From the NCBI RefSeq assembly GCF_002871005.1, contig NZ_PHSN01000005.1, positions 1-64,000 on the forward strand: a stretch of 64,000 bases of DNA, given 5' to 3'. The position numbers were made by a program, and so were the translations under genes. Origin of the DNA: Acidimangrovimonas sediminis. Its GTDB lineage: Bacteria > Pseudomonadota > Alphaproteobacteria > Rhodobacterales > Rhodobacteraceae. Below, one piece after another: positions 18,669 through 26,240 of this stretch. Numbering within the stretch: position 1 is the first letter of the stretch; every line of letters begins with the position of its first letter. Below the pieces are notes generated by a model. It worked only from the letters and a program-made list of their open reading frames with translations, was not told the origin of the DNA and ran no database searches.

Positions 18669-19499
18669 GCGACCGCGTTAGCCGAAAGCGCGGGTAATAT
18701 CCAGATGGCTTGGCGGGCTGGCGGTGCCGATGCGGAGCGGCCGATGTTGGGCAGGGCTTCCGAGGACGCGTCAGTGGGGACGGCCAGGTCAGGGCCAGAT
18801 CATTCGCGCAGCTGCGAGCTTGGCACGGAGGGCGGCGCCCGGGGAGGAGGCGAGGAGGTTGCGTGGCAGGGCTGGCCCCCGAGACGCGTGGCGCAAAGCA
18901 CGGGGGGGCGGCGCCCGACCCTGGGTGGGTGCATGTGCTTCGGTCGTGGTCATGGATTTATCGTTTCACTACCTTCCGGCGATTGAGTGCGCGGCGATGT
19001 CGCAGTTGCGCGACCGCGTGGGGCGTGCGCCACCCGGGCTGGCCGCCCGGGAAAGAGCGACGGCAATGCCTGTCCTTAGGGCCCGAGGTCCCGCCACCTG
19101 TCGCCGCGATCCACATTGCACGCCGCCGCCGCGCCTGCGCGCCTCCCTCCTTCTTTCTTGTGCAAATACTCGCCTGACCGGCGGGCCACGGGGCGCGCGG
19201 CCCGGATCCCCCGCGCAACCCGCCCCATTGACTTTCCCACGAAATTGCCCCATTTGCCCGTCCAGAGGTGTTCCCTGCCGCGTGAGCAGGTCCGGGCCGC
19301 AGCGGTCCGTCGACTATGGAAACCTCGATCCAATGGTTCCCCCACACGCACGGGGCCGACGCGGTTGACGGCCAGGGGGCAATCCGGTCCCACGGTCAGC
19401 GTATCCGCGCCCCCGATCCGCGACCGCCCCCACGCCGGGCGGCGGCGCTGCATTTTTCCAAGCCCCCGCCGGAACGGCCGGGGCGATCAAGGACACGAC
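18669..19499. other. 831-base gap between pyrC and the RhlE-type helicase
   Basis: No convincing gene is seen on either strand. The gap must hold the divergent promoters of pyrC and the helicase. TTGACT at 19228-19233 could be a -35 box, but no good -10 follows at 17 bases. CCCCATT occurs twice, 25 bases apart (19223, 19248). A variant of the dispersed TATTT motif lies at 19149-19173 on the minus strand (CGAGTATTTGCACAAGAAAG). A long leader before a DEAD-box gene is common in bacteria and could be cold-responsive, but nothing visible proves it. Confidence 0.5.
19149..19173 (-). repeat. Variant copy of dispersed TATTT...AGAAAG motif
   Basis: Minus-strand reading gives GAGTATTTGCACAAGAAAGA followed by AGG. 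It shares the TATTT core and purine-rich tail with the copies at 13123 and 24500 but differs in the middle. Confidence 0.5.
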
Positions 19500-20807
19500 A
19501 TGAGCTTCGACCAGATGGGGCTGCGCCCCAACCTTCTCGCCAACCTCAAGGCCGCCGGCATTTCCGAGCCGACGCCGATCCAGACCCGCGCCATTCCGCC
19601 CGCGCTCGACGGCAAGGACGTGATGGGCCTCGCCCAGACCGGCACCGGCAAGACCGCGGCCTTCGGCCTGCCGATCGCCAACGCGCTCCTGGGCGAGGGC
19701 CGCGCGCCCGAACCGAAAAGCGTGACCGGCCTGATCCTCGCCCCCACTCGCGAACTGGCCGCCCAGATCCACGAGAACCTCAACCTCTTCCTCAAGGGAA
19801 CGCATCTGCGCGTGGGCGTTGTCGTCGGCGGCAACTCGATCAATCCGCAGATCAACCGCCTGCACAAGGGCTACGACCTGCTCGTTGCCACCCCCGGCCG
19901 CCTGATCGACCTGATCGAGCGCAAGGCGGTGCGGCTGGACCGCACCCGCTTCCTCGTGCTGGACGAGGCCGACCAGATGCTCGACCTCGGCTTCATCCAC
20001 GCGCTGCGCCAGATCGCGAAGCTCTTGCCGAAGGATCGCCAGACGCTGCTGTTTTCCGCCACCATGCCCAAGCAGATGGCCGAGATCGCAGGCGCCTACC
20101 TGACCAACCCGGTGCGGATCGAGGTGAACCCTCCGGGCAAGCCCGCCGACAAGATCGACCAGCGCGTACACCACGTCTCGCAATCCGAGAAGGCGCCGCT
20201 TCTGGCCGAGATGCTGGACAAGCACCGTGACGAGCTGGCGCTGGTCTTCACCCGCACCAAGCACGGCGCCGACCGTCTGGCCCGCGGGCTGGAGAAGCAG
20301 GGCTTCGCGGTCTCGGCGATCCACGGCAACAAGAGCCAGGGCCAGCGGACCCGCGCGCTGCAATCCTTCAAGGAAGGCGATCTGCGGATCCTCGTGGCGA
20401 CCGATGTGGCCGCCCGGGGCCTCGACATCCCCGAGGTGCGGCACGTTTACAACTTCGACCTGCCCAACGTGCCCGACAACTACGTCCACCGTATCGGCCG
20501 CACCGCGCGGGCCGGGCGCGAGGGCACGGCCGTGGCCTTCTGTGCGCCCGAGGAGGTCTCGGACCTCCGCGCGATCGAGAAGGTGATGGGCCGCGCGATC
20601 CCGGCGGTCGGCAACGTGCCCGCAGCGGCGCAGGCGGCGCGGTCCGGAGGGCAGGGCCGTCCGGGCGGTCGCCCCGGCGGCAAGCCGGGTGGCCGTGCGC
20701 ATAACGGCGGCGGCAACGGCGGTGGCGCCGGGGCCGGTGCGGGCAAGCCGGGCGGCGCCCGTCGTCGTCGCCCCGCGCGTCGCGGCCAACGCTCGGAAAT
20801 GGCCTGA
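19500..20807 (+). CDS. DEAD-box RNA helicase, RhlE type
   Basis: ATP-dependent RNA helicase of 435 residues. It has the Q motif (FDQMGLRPN and PTPIQTRAIP), motif I AQTGTGKTAA (45-54), PTRELAAQ, TPGRLIDLIE, DEAD near residue 155, SAT, and the C-terminal HRIGRTARAGREGTA. The tail after residue 375 is rich in Gly, Arg and Ala, a likely RNA-binding, disordered region. The ATG at 19500 follows AAGGACACGAC and gives the family start MSFDQMGL. The frame stays open for 128 codons upstream, with no resemblance. It ends before a strong hairpin. Likely roles are ribosome assembly or RNA decay. Confidence 0.92.
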   Translation: MSFDQMGLRPNLLANLKAAGISEPTPIQTRAIPPALDGKDVMGLAQTGTGKTAAFGLPIANALLGEGRAPEPKSVTGLILAPTRELAAQIHENLNLFLKGTHLRVGVVVGGNSINPQINRLHKGYDLLVATPGRLIDLIERKAVRLDRTRFLVLDEADQMLDLGFIHALRQIAKLLPKDRQTLLFSATMPKQMAEIAGAYLTNPVRIEVNPPGKPADKIDQRVHHVSQSEKAPLLAEMLDKHRDELALVFTRTKHGADRLARGLEKQGFAVSAIHGNKSQGQRTRALQSFKEGDLRILVATDVAARGLDIPEVRHVYNFDLPNVPDNYVHRIGRTARAGREGTAVAFCAPEEVSDLRAIEKVMGRAIPAVGNVPAAAQAARSGGQGRPGGRPGGKPGGRAHNGGGNGGGAGAGAGKPGGARRRRPARRGQRSEMA

Positions 20808-20817
20808 CGGAGAGCTG

Positions 20818-20843
20818 GTAGGGTGCGCTTGAACGCACCCTAC
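20818..20843. terminator. Inverted repeat after the RhlE-type helicase
   Basis: Perfect 10-base arms GTAGGGTGCG and CGCACCCTAC flank a 6-base loop CTTGAA, starting 11 bases after the stop codon. There is no T-run after it, so it is either a terminator assisted by other factors or a 3' stabiliser. Its core GGGTGCG-TTGA-CGCACCC is shared with the palindromes near 28506 and 28545. Confidence 0.6.
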
Positions 20844-21168
20844 GCACCGGACCGTCAGGGTCGTCCCTCTGCTGATCACTGACCCGGCCCGGTACGCGGC
20901 AAAGCCGCAGGGCCAGCGCCGGCCCGCCTCCGCGGTCTGGCGCTTTGTCATTTGCGCGATGCTCCTTCGATGAAGGGGTATGGCCGGGCATGAAGCGCCT
21001 GTCTCCGAGGACAGACTGCGCCATCCCACGGGAAGGCGCTGTCCCCGCTCCCGTCGGGGCATTCTGCGCGGGCGTCTGCCACCGTCACCGAACCGTCGCA
21101 AACCGGCTTGAAGGCCCGTCGGCGTTCTGGCACCCCAACCGGATTGCCATTCCGGACGGGAGATCCCC
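20844..21168. other. 325-base gap before the FAD oxidoreductase
   Basis: No gene is supported. The stretch includes a small hairpin GCGGC-AAA-GCCGC near 20899 and the presumed promoter and ribosome site (GACGGGAGATCCCC) of the next gene. No riboswitch pattern is recognised. Confidence 0.4.
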
Positions 21169-22536
21169 ATGCCCCTCGACCACGTCACCGAACCCGCGCG
21201 CGAAACCCCGGTGATCCACCGTACCGGCGTCCTCGTCGTGGGCTCCGGCCCAGCGGGCCTCGCCGCCGCACTTGCCGCCGCCCGCGCAGGCGCCGAGGTC
21301 TGCCTTGTCGAGCGCTTCGGCTGTTTTGGCGGCAACATCACGGTGGTCGGCGTCGAGGGGTTCGCCTGGTACCGCCATGAGGCCACGATCGAGGCCAACG
21401 GCATCGGCCGCGAGTTCGAGGAACGCGCCAAGGAAGCCGGCGCCGCCGTCCCCGAAAGCCAGTCGCTGAGCTACGAGATCGACAGCGAGGGTTTCAAGCT
21501 GGTCGCCGACCGGCTGGTGGAGGAGGCGGGGATCCACGCCATGCTGCACCGCCAGGTGGTGGCGCCGATCATGGATGGCGACCGCATCGCGGGGGTGATC
21601 GTCGAATCCAAGGCCGGGCGCGAGGCGATCCTCGCCCGCGTGGTGATCGACGCCACGGGCGACGCAGACATCGCGCATCGCGCCGGCGCCCCCACCCGGA
21701 AGACCCCGGTCGAGGAGATGCAGGCGGCCTCCGTCATGTTCCACCTCGCGGGGGTCGACAAGCGCGCCTTCATGACGGCGGTCAAGGCCGATCCCCAGAC
21801 CTACCGCGACTGGTCCACCGGCGAATGGCAGGTGGAGACGGATGGCAAGGAGGACGCGATGTTCTCGCCCTTCCTGCGCAAACCCTTCGCCAAGGCGATC
21901 GAGGAGGGGCTGATCCCCGCGCAACTGTCCACCATCGCGGGCACCTGGGGCGCAGCGCATGACACGGGCGAGCTGACCTACATGAACCTCGTCCACCTTG
22001 CCGAGGTGGACGGCACCGACCCAGACAGCCTGACGAAAGGCGAGATCGAGGGCCGTCGCCAGGGCATGCTCGCGGTCGAGGCGCTCAGGCGCTACATGCC
22101 GGGCTGCGAAGGCGTGCGCCTGCGCAACTTCGGCATGTCGATCGGCATCCGCGACACCCGCAAGATCCTTGCCGCCTACGACATGACCGAGGCCGACGTG
22201 CGCCACCAGGGCCGGTTCGAGGACACGATCGGCATCTATCCCGAATTCATCGACGGCTACGGCATCCTGATCCTGCCCACCACCGGGCGCTACATGCAGA
22301 TCCCCTACCGCTCGATGCTGCCGCGGAAGGTCCGTGGCCTGCTCGTCGCGGGCCGCGCCACCGGGGGCGACCGCATTGCCCACGCCGCCACCCGCAACAT
22401 GGCCTGCTGCGCCGTGGCAGGGCAGGGGGCCGGCATTGCCGCCGCGCAGGCCGTGGCCGAGAGCCGGGAGGTTGACGCCGTCGACATCGGCGCGGTGCAG
22501 GCGGAATTGGAACGGCAGGGCGTGCGGATCCGCTGA
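21169..22536 (+). CDS. FAD-dependent oxidoreductase, FAD_oxidored family
   Basis: Flavoprotein of 455 residues. The dinucleotide-binding strand VLVVGSGPAGLAAALAAARAG has GSGPAG at 25-30. It is followed by VERFGCFGGNITVVGVEG, a CFGGN motif seen in FAD_oxidored proteins related to heterodisulfide reductase subunits. Further flavin contacts are VVIDATGDADIAHRAG and the closing LLVAGRATGGDRIAHAATRNMACCAVAGQGAG. A GGGAGA site precedes the ATG. The substrate is unknown. It is the last gene before the truncated recombinase, and its stop lies 53 bases from a G/C hairpin at that junction. Confidence 0.85.
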   Translation: MPLDHVTEPARETPVIHRTGVLVVGSGPAGLAAALAAARAGAEVCLVERFGCFGGNITVVGVEGFAWYRHEATIEANGIGREFEERAKEAGAAVPESQSLSYEIDSEGFKLVADRLVEEAGIHAMLHRQVVAPIMDGDRIAGVIVESKAGREAILARVVIDATGDADIAHRAGAPTRKTPVEEMQAASVMFHLAGVDKRAFMTAVKADPQTYRDWSTGEWQVETDGKEDAMFSPFLRKPFAKAIEEGLIPAQLSTIAGTWGAAHDTGELTYMNLVHLAEVDGTDPDSLTKGEIEGRRQGMLAVEALRRYMPGCEGVRLRNFGMSIGIRDTRKILAAYDMTEADVRHQGRFEDTIGIYPEFIDGYGILILPTTGRYMQIPYRSMLPRKVRGLLVAGRATGGDRIAHAATRNMACCAVAGQGAGIAAAQAVAESREVDAVDIGAVQAELERQGVRIR

Positions 22537-22588
22537 CATCGGAGGGTGCGCCCCCGGTAGTGGTACCGGTGGCGGCTGTCGCGCCGGC

Positions 22589-22603
22589 GGGGGCGCTGCC
22601 CCC
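22589..22603. repeat. Short G/C hairpin at the recombinase truncation point
   Basis: GGGGGC-GCT-GCCCCC forms a 6-base-pair perfect stem. It lies 3 bases from the last recombinase-like codon and 53 bases after the flavoprotein stop. It marks the junction between the mobile-element remnant and the chromosome and may act as a terminator for both convergent genes. Confidence 0.5.
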
Positions 22604-22605
22604 TG

Positions 22606-23523
22606 CCCCGACAGCAGGTAGCGGGTGCGATGGGCGGCGCGGGCATTGCCCACCGCCTTCGCCTTTTCCGCACTCTCGAGGATCCGGGCCTGGGCCGCAT
22701 CCCAGTCTTCCTGCGGCACGATCCTGAGCTCGGGGATCGGAACTTCGATGACCTCCTCCTCCGGCGTGATGGTGACCTTGCGCTTGCCGGTCTCGGGATC
22801 GTCCTGGCGATGCGTCTGCCCCAGCCGCGCGATCCCGATGTAGAGGGTGTTGCGCAGGAGGCCGTCGTTGCGGGAGATGTTGCCGCGCAGCACGGACTCG
22901 CTCCACTTGGAGCCTTGCGGCGAGGGGATGCCGTCGCGGTTGAGGCCCTTGACGATGTCCGTCGCCGACTTGCCCGCGGCGGTCTCGCGGAAGATCCGGC
23001 GCACGATCTCGGCCTGCTCCGGGTCGATCTCGCGGTTCACGCCGGTCTCGCACTCCTTCCGGCGATAACCATAGGCGAGGCTGTGGAGCCGCTGGCGGGT
23101 CTCCAGCGCGGCGCGGCGCCCGCGTTCGGTATGGATCGCGATCGACTGGCTGTAGAGCTGGGCGCCATAACCCAGAAGCAGGACCTTCATGAAGTCCTGC
23201 TCGCCCTCGGCGATCGAGAAGAGCTTCACACCCTGAAACTCGAACATCTCGAACTCGCTCAAGGCATCGACGACGCGCCGGGTCATGCGGTCGATGGACA
23301 CGATGACGACGACGTCGGCACGTCCCTTTCGGATCTCCTCCCGAAGGGCCTGAAAGCCGGGACGGCGGGCGTTCTTGCCGGTCATCTCGGCGTCGGAATG
23401 AACGGCGACGACGGTCCATCCCTTGTCCTCGCAAAGCCTGCGAGCCATTGCGATCTGATCGTCGAGCGAGGTCGCCTTCTGGCGGTCGCTCGAGTAGCGG
23501 GCATAGATCGCGGCGCGGGTCAT
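22606..23523 (-). pseudogene. Large serine recombinase, 3'-truncated
   Basis: Residues 1-306 resemble a large serine recombinase. The catalytic domain has YARYSSDRQ (likely nucleophile Ser11) and SIDRMTRRVVD (Arg79 and Arg82), with resolvase length to about 150. The DNA-binding recombinase domain follows: YGYRRKECETGV, AEIVRRIFRETAAGKSATDIVKGLNRDGIPSP, and RNTLYIG. In intact relatives the segment RYLLSG runs on into a CxxC zinc ribbon and a coiled coil. Here the similarity stops at RYLLSG, and the frame continues as meaningless antisense of the flavoprotein gene. The catalytic part is intact, but target binding and subunit contacts are probably lost. It overlaps the small upstream gene by 4 bases. 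Confidence 0.75.
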
Positions 23524-23708
23524 TGGAGCGCTTCCTTGGTCTGGTTGGCGGCGGTCTCAACCGCCTTGGCTGGGGCGGCGTTGATGTTGGCAGCGCGGCG
23601 GATCTCGGCGCGAACGAGCAGCGTCACGAGACCGATGAGCGCGGTCTGCGCGGCACCGTTCGGGGTGTCGTTGGCGGCGGTGAGCGTGGTGGGGGTGGGT
23701 GCCTGCAT
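23520..23708 (-). CDS. Small protein upstream of the serine recombinase
   Basis: Protein of 62 residues, unrecognised. It begins MQAPTPTTLTAANDTPNG and has a hydrophobic helix AAQTALIGLVTLLVRAEIRRAAN, then an Ala-rich acidic tail. GAGGACAGACC precedes the ATG at good spacing, and its stop overlaps the recombinase start (ATGA), so the two were translated together. It is probably an accessory gene of the same lost element. The function is unknown. Confidence 0.6.
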   Translation of the reverse strand: MQAPTPTTLTAANDTPNGAAQTALIGLVTLLVRAEIRRAANINAAPAKAVETAANQTKEALQ

Positions 23709-24069
23709 GGTCTGTCCTCTTGGTCTGGGGCTTCGAATGCAGGGGTAGCTCGTTGGGGTCGGGAAAAGTCCGCGTGAGATTCTTGAAGTTTCTTGTGTCG
23801 CCCCGAATAAGCCTCTGAAGTAAAACGAAAGAAACTTCTTCTTCACTATCAAACCTTCCGGTGGACGAGCGCTGGTCGGACGAAGATGGGCCGCGGCTCC
23901 TGTTCTGAAACCGCGACCCGGGGCCGGCTCGGTCTGGCTTAGGTGTAGTTCCACCGCAGCCGGGTGAACTAGGGGGCGTCGTCCTGCGACGGAACAATGG
24001 AGGTCGTGTGGAACATGGTGTTCTCCAGGTTTGGGATACGACACGCTCCCGCCCGGGTCCGTCAGGGCA

Positions 24070-24117
24070 TCCGGTTCGCGATCGCGCGTCACCCTGACCG
24101 CGCGATCGCGAACCGGA
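24070..24117. repeat. Perfect 19-bp inverted repeat with 10-base loop
   Basis: Arms TCCGGTTCGCGATCGCGCG (24070-24088) and its exact complement (24099-24117) flank the loop TCACCCTGAC. The stem contains GCGATCGC, itself palindromic. There is no T-run. It is the longest perfect stem I found in the window and lies 360 bases upstream of the small gene and recombinase. It could be a recombination, partition or transfer site of the former element, or a very stable RNA hairpin. Confidence 0.8.
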
Positions 24118-24390
24118 GGGTCTGGCGGCCACCTCTCGCATCGATCATCGGGCGCAGGCCCGCAAGCAGCTCATCCGCCGCGAAGAGGCTGGAGGCGGTT
24201 CGGGGGAGGCGCGCCCAAGCGGCCTACCTCGCGGGCCTTCCTGGGGCGGTGGGCGGTGTCGAGCACGTGACGGCCACTGACCAGCGCACCGCATCGCCTG
24301 AAGGCGAGAAGCGCCCGGTCCCGGCTTCGCAGGAGGACTGAGCCCGCTCGAGGCAGGGGCGGCTCGCGCCCGTCTCTCACATCAGCTTGC

Positions 24391-24424
24391 GAAAGCCCGC
24401 CCCCCCTTTGGGAGGCGGGCTTTC
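24391..24424. terminator. Bidirectional terminator-like hairpin
   Basis: Arms GAAAGCCCGCC (24391-24401) and GGCGGGCTTTC (24414-24424) form an 11-base stem with a C/T/G-rich 12-base loop. The AAAGCCCGCC/GGCGGGCTTT form is that of intrinsic terminators acting in either direction. No gene ends nearby on the plus strand, so it may belong to a lost gene of the element. Confidence 0.6.
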
Positions 24425-24499
24425 TCATGTCTGGTGGCTGTTTCAGTCTGAGCGCAAACGTGGGCGCAACTAACGGCCGGGTCAGGCCCCTGCACCCCC

Positions 24500-24523
24500 G
24501 GGATATTTTCGAGCAGAAAGTGG
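24500..24523 (+). repeat. Variant copy of dispersed TATTT...AGAAAG motif
   Basis: GGATATTTTCGAGCAGAAAG followed by TGG. The 24-base word is repeated exactly at 55637-55660 on the other strand, where it is again next to a 34-bp hairpin unit, so the two elements travel together. Confidence 0.7.
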
Positions 24524-24566
24524 AGGAGGACCTGTCTTCTTCTGAGTGGAAATATCACACGGGGGT

Positions 24567-24693
24567 GCGGGGGTGTGAAACCCCCGCGTATGCGGTGGGT
24601 GCGGGGGTGTGAAACCCCCGCGTATGCGGTGGGTGCGGGGGTGTGAAACCCCCGCGTATGCGGTGGGTGCGGGGGTGTGAAACCCCCGCGGGC
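24567..24693. repeat. Four tandem 34-bp hairpin repeats
   Basis: The unit contains GCGGGGG-TGTGAAA-CCCCCGC, a 7-bp perfect stem with a 7-base loop, followed by TATGCGGTGGGT. The GTGTGAAA word recurs exactly every 34 bases (24573, 24607, 24641, 24675). Units are identical until the last, which ends CCCGCGGGC. The array lies just past the stop of the minus-strand amine oxidase. A single related unit is at 55669-55703. Hairpin arrays such as this could terminate or protect transcripts. Confidence 0.85.
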
Positions 24694-24747
24694 ACTGCGG
24701 CCGCGTCCCGCGTGTCGGCGGGGTCTTTCGGCCCCTCGGCCGCATGC

Positions 24748-25980
24748 TCAGAGGCCGAGGGCTGCCAGCGCCTCTTCTGCCGCGCGCCGGCCGGTGATCA
24801 GCGCGCCATGGGCAGTCGAGAAATCGGATCGGTGGGTTGCCTCGCCGGCCAGGAAGATCCGCCCCTCGCAGGGTGCCGCCAGGGTTTGGCGCGCCCCGGC
24901 GTGGCCCGGCAGCGCGTGGCTGTAGCCGCCGCCGATCGACGGCGTCCTGGTCCAGTCGGAGGAGACGAGGCGGGTCAGATGCGGCCGCATGTCCTCGCCG
25001 AAGAGCGCGGAAAGCTGTGCTTCGGCCCGGGCGAAGGCGGCGTCCGTTCCTGCTTCTGCCAGGTGGCGTGCGCCGGCGCCGCCCAAGAAGCATTCAACCA
25101 GGGGCTTGCCCAGCGGGCGCAGGTAAAAGCTGCCCGGCGCCTGGTCGCTTGGCAGGCCGTGCAGGTGGGTCTCGGGCTGGAACGGCCCGTCCTCGGCGAC
25201 CTGCCAGTAGAGTTTCTCGTCCTGGCCGAGGGGGAGGAGGGCCGCCGCCGCGCGCCAGGCGTCCATCTCGGCGGGCCAGGTGATGGCGTCGCCGGCGAGC
25301 ACGTCGGTCGCAACGGTCGAGATCACCGCGCGCGCCCGGATCGCGCCTCGGGGTGTCGTCACTTCGACCCCCTCCGCCGTCAGCGCGACCGAGGTCACAG
25401 GCGTGTCGAGGTGCAGCGGCACGCCGGCGGGCAGGCTTCTGGTCACCAGCGCGCCATAGCCGCCGGGCAGGCGCCAGTTCACGTCGCTCGCCGCCGCGTC
25501 GTAGGCGCCGTAATCCGCGACCGAGATCCGCTCCAGCTCATCGCCGCTGACGTAGCCGCTGATCGCCTGGATGTGCCGGGTCCAGCGCGCATCCGCCGGG
25601 TCGAGGAGATCCGCCGCGCAATCGCTGGCGGGGGGTGTTTCGTGGATCCGCGCGGTCCAGGCGTCGAAGGCCCGGGCCGCCGCGACCTGTTCGTCGGGCG
25701 TGAAGCCCAGGTCGCGGTACTGCGACAGCCAGGCGGTCGGGCCACGAAACACCTCGACGCCCTGGGCCTCGGCGATCGGTACCCAGGGGTTGCGTTCGGC
25801 CGAATGCAGGTAGCCGCAGCCGAGGTCGATGGCCACGCCCGCAGCCTGGACCGTCCAGGCCCGTCCGCCGGGCCGCGCCAGCGCCTCGAGAAGCACGACC
25901 TTCAGCCCGCTCTCGGCCAGCCTGCGCGCAGCGCCGGTGCCTGCGGCACCCGCGCCGATGATGACGATGTCCTGATCCAT
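24748..25980 (-). CDS. FAD-dependent amine oxidase family protein
   Basis: Flavin monoamine oxidase-like protein of 410 residues. The N-terminal FAD strand is DIVIIGAGAAGTGAARRL (GAGAAG at 9-14), followed by LLEALARPGGRAWT, the amine oxidase GG-doublet motif. The C-terminal flavin region is GRIFLAGEATHRSDFSTAHGALITGRRAAEEAL. It would oxidise an amine or a polyene. The substrate is unknown. The ATG at 25980 gives the family start MDQDIVIIG. A 12-codon upstream extension is open but unsupported. The gene is alone, with the 34-bp repeats 55 bases after its stop. Confidence 0.85.
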   Translation of the reverse strand: MDQDIVIIGAGAAGTGAARRLAESGLKVVLLEALARPGGRAWTVQAAGVAIDLGCGYLHSAERNPWVPIAEAQGVEVFRGPTAWLSQYRDLGFTPDEQVAAARAFDAWTARIHETPPASDCAADLLDPADARWTRHIQAISGYVSGDELERISVADYGAYDAAASDVNWRLPGGYGALVTRSLPAGVPLHLDTPVTSVALTAEGVEVTTPRGAIRARAVISTVATDVLAGDAITWPAEMDAWRAAAALLPLGQDEKLYWQVAEDGPFQPETHLHGLPSDQAPGSFYLRPLGKPLVECFLGGAGARHLAEAGTDAAFARAEAQLSALFGEDMRPHLTRLVSSDWTRTPSIGGGYSHALPGHAGARQTLAAPCEGRIFLAGEATHRSDFSTAHGALITGRRAAEEALAALGL

Positions 25981-26133
25981 GACCTGTCCCCGTGCTGTTT
26001 TCCGTGCCGTTTGCACCGGTGTTAGAACGCCGGGCCGGGAAGGAGAAGGGGGGCGGCGGCCATGGCCGTGTTCACGTTGCCCGGAGCGGGCGCGCGCCTG
26101 ACCGGTCCGTGCGAGGGCGGTGGACGGTCAAAC

Positions 26134-26158
26134 TGCGTATTTGGGGAACAATGAAAGG
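26134..26158 (+). repeat. Copy of dispersed TATTTnGGGAACAATGAAA motif
   Basis: Identical over 25 bases to the copy at 13123-13147. It lies in the 260-base gap between two minus-strand genes (amine oxidase start and helicase stop), 83 bases from the helicase stop. No other feature is seen in this gap. Confidence 0.75.
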
Positions 26159-26240
26159 GGGGAGGTGGGGCGTCGGCCCGCGCGGTGGGTCGGCGGGCCG
26201 GTTCGGTTTGGCAGTCCCTGGCGGCGGGGTCAGGTCGGGG

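Larger units (their letters stand above)
23709..24747. other. Non-coding 1-kb stretch of the element remnant
   Basis: No gene of normal quality is seen in about 1,040 bases. The part at 23750-23860 is more A/T-rich than its surroundings and holds distant inverted arms GAAGTTTCTT (23785-23794) and AAGAAACTTC (23829-23838), likely the promoter side of the recombinase unit. A possible 15-residue open frame (23969-24016, minus, after GGAGAACACC) starts MFHTTSIVP. It cannot be judged. Other structures inside are listed separately: the long hairpin, a terminator, the TATTT motif and the 34-bp repeats. Confidence 0.5.

Noticed and set aside
19223-19254. MraZ-type operator (TGGG repeats on the minus strand)
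   Set aside because: The TGGG words are spaced 12-13 bases apart instead of 10, and no cell-division genes follow.
21085-22605. C-terminal extension of the serine recombinase as a giant 812-residue protein
   Set aside because: The extension is antisense of a real flavoprotein gene. Recombinase similarity ends at RYLLSG, so it is read-through after truncation.
23969-24016. 15-codon minus-strand frame MFHTTSIVP... with a ribosome-site-like GGAGAAC
   Set aside because: Too short to judge, with no neighbour whose regulation it would explain. Kept only as a remark in the gap entry.
24567-24693. CRISPR-like array of palindromic repeats
   Set aside because: The 34-bp units are directly adjacent with identical internal sequence and there are no unique spacers or cas genes.
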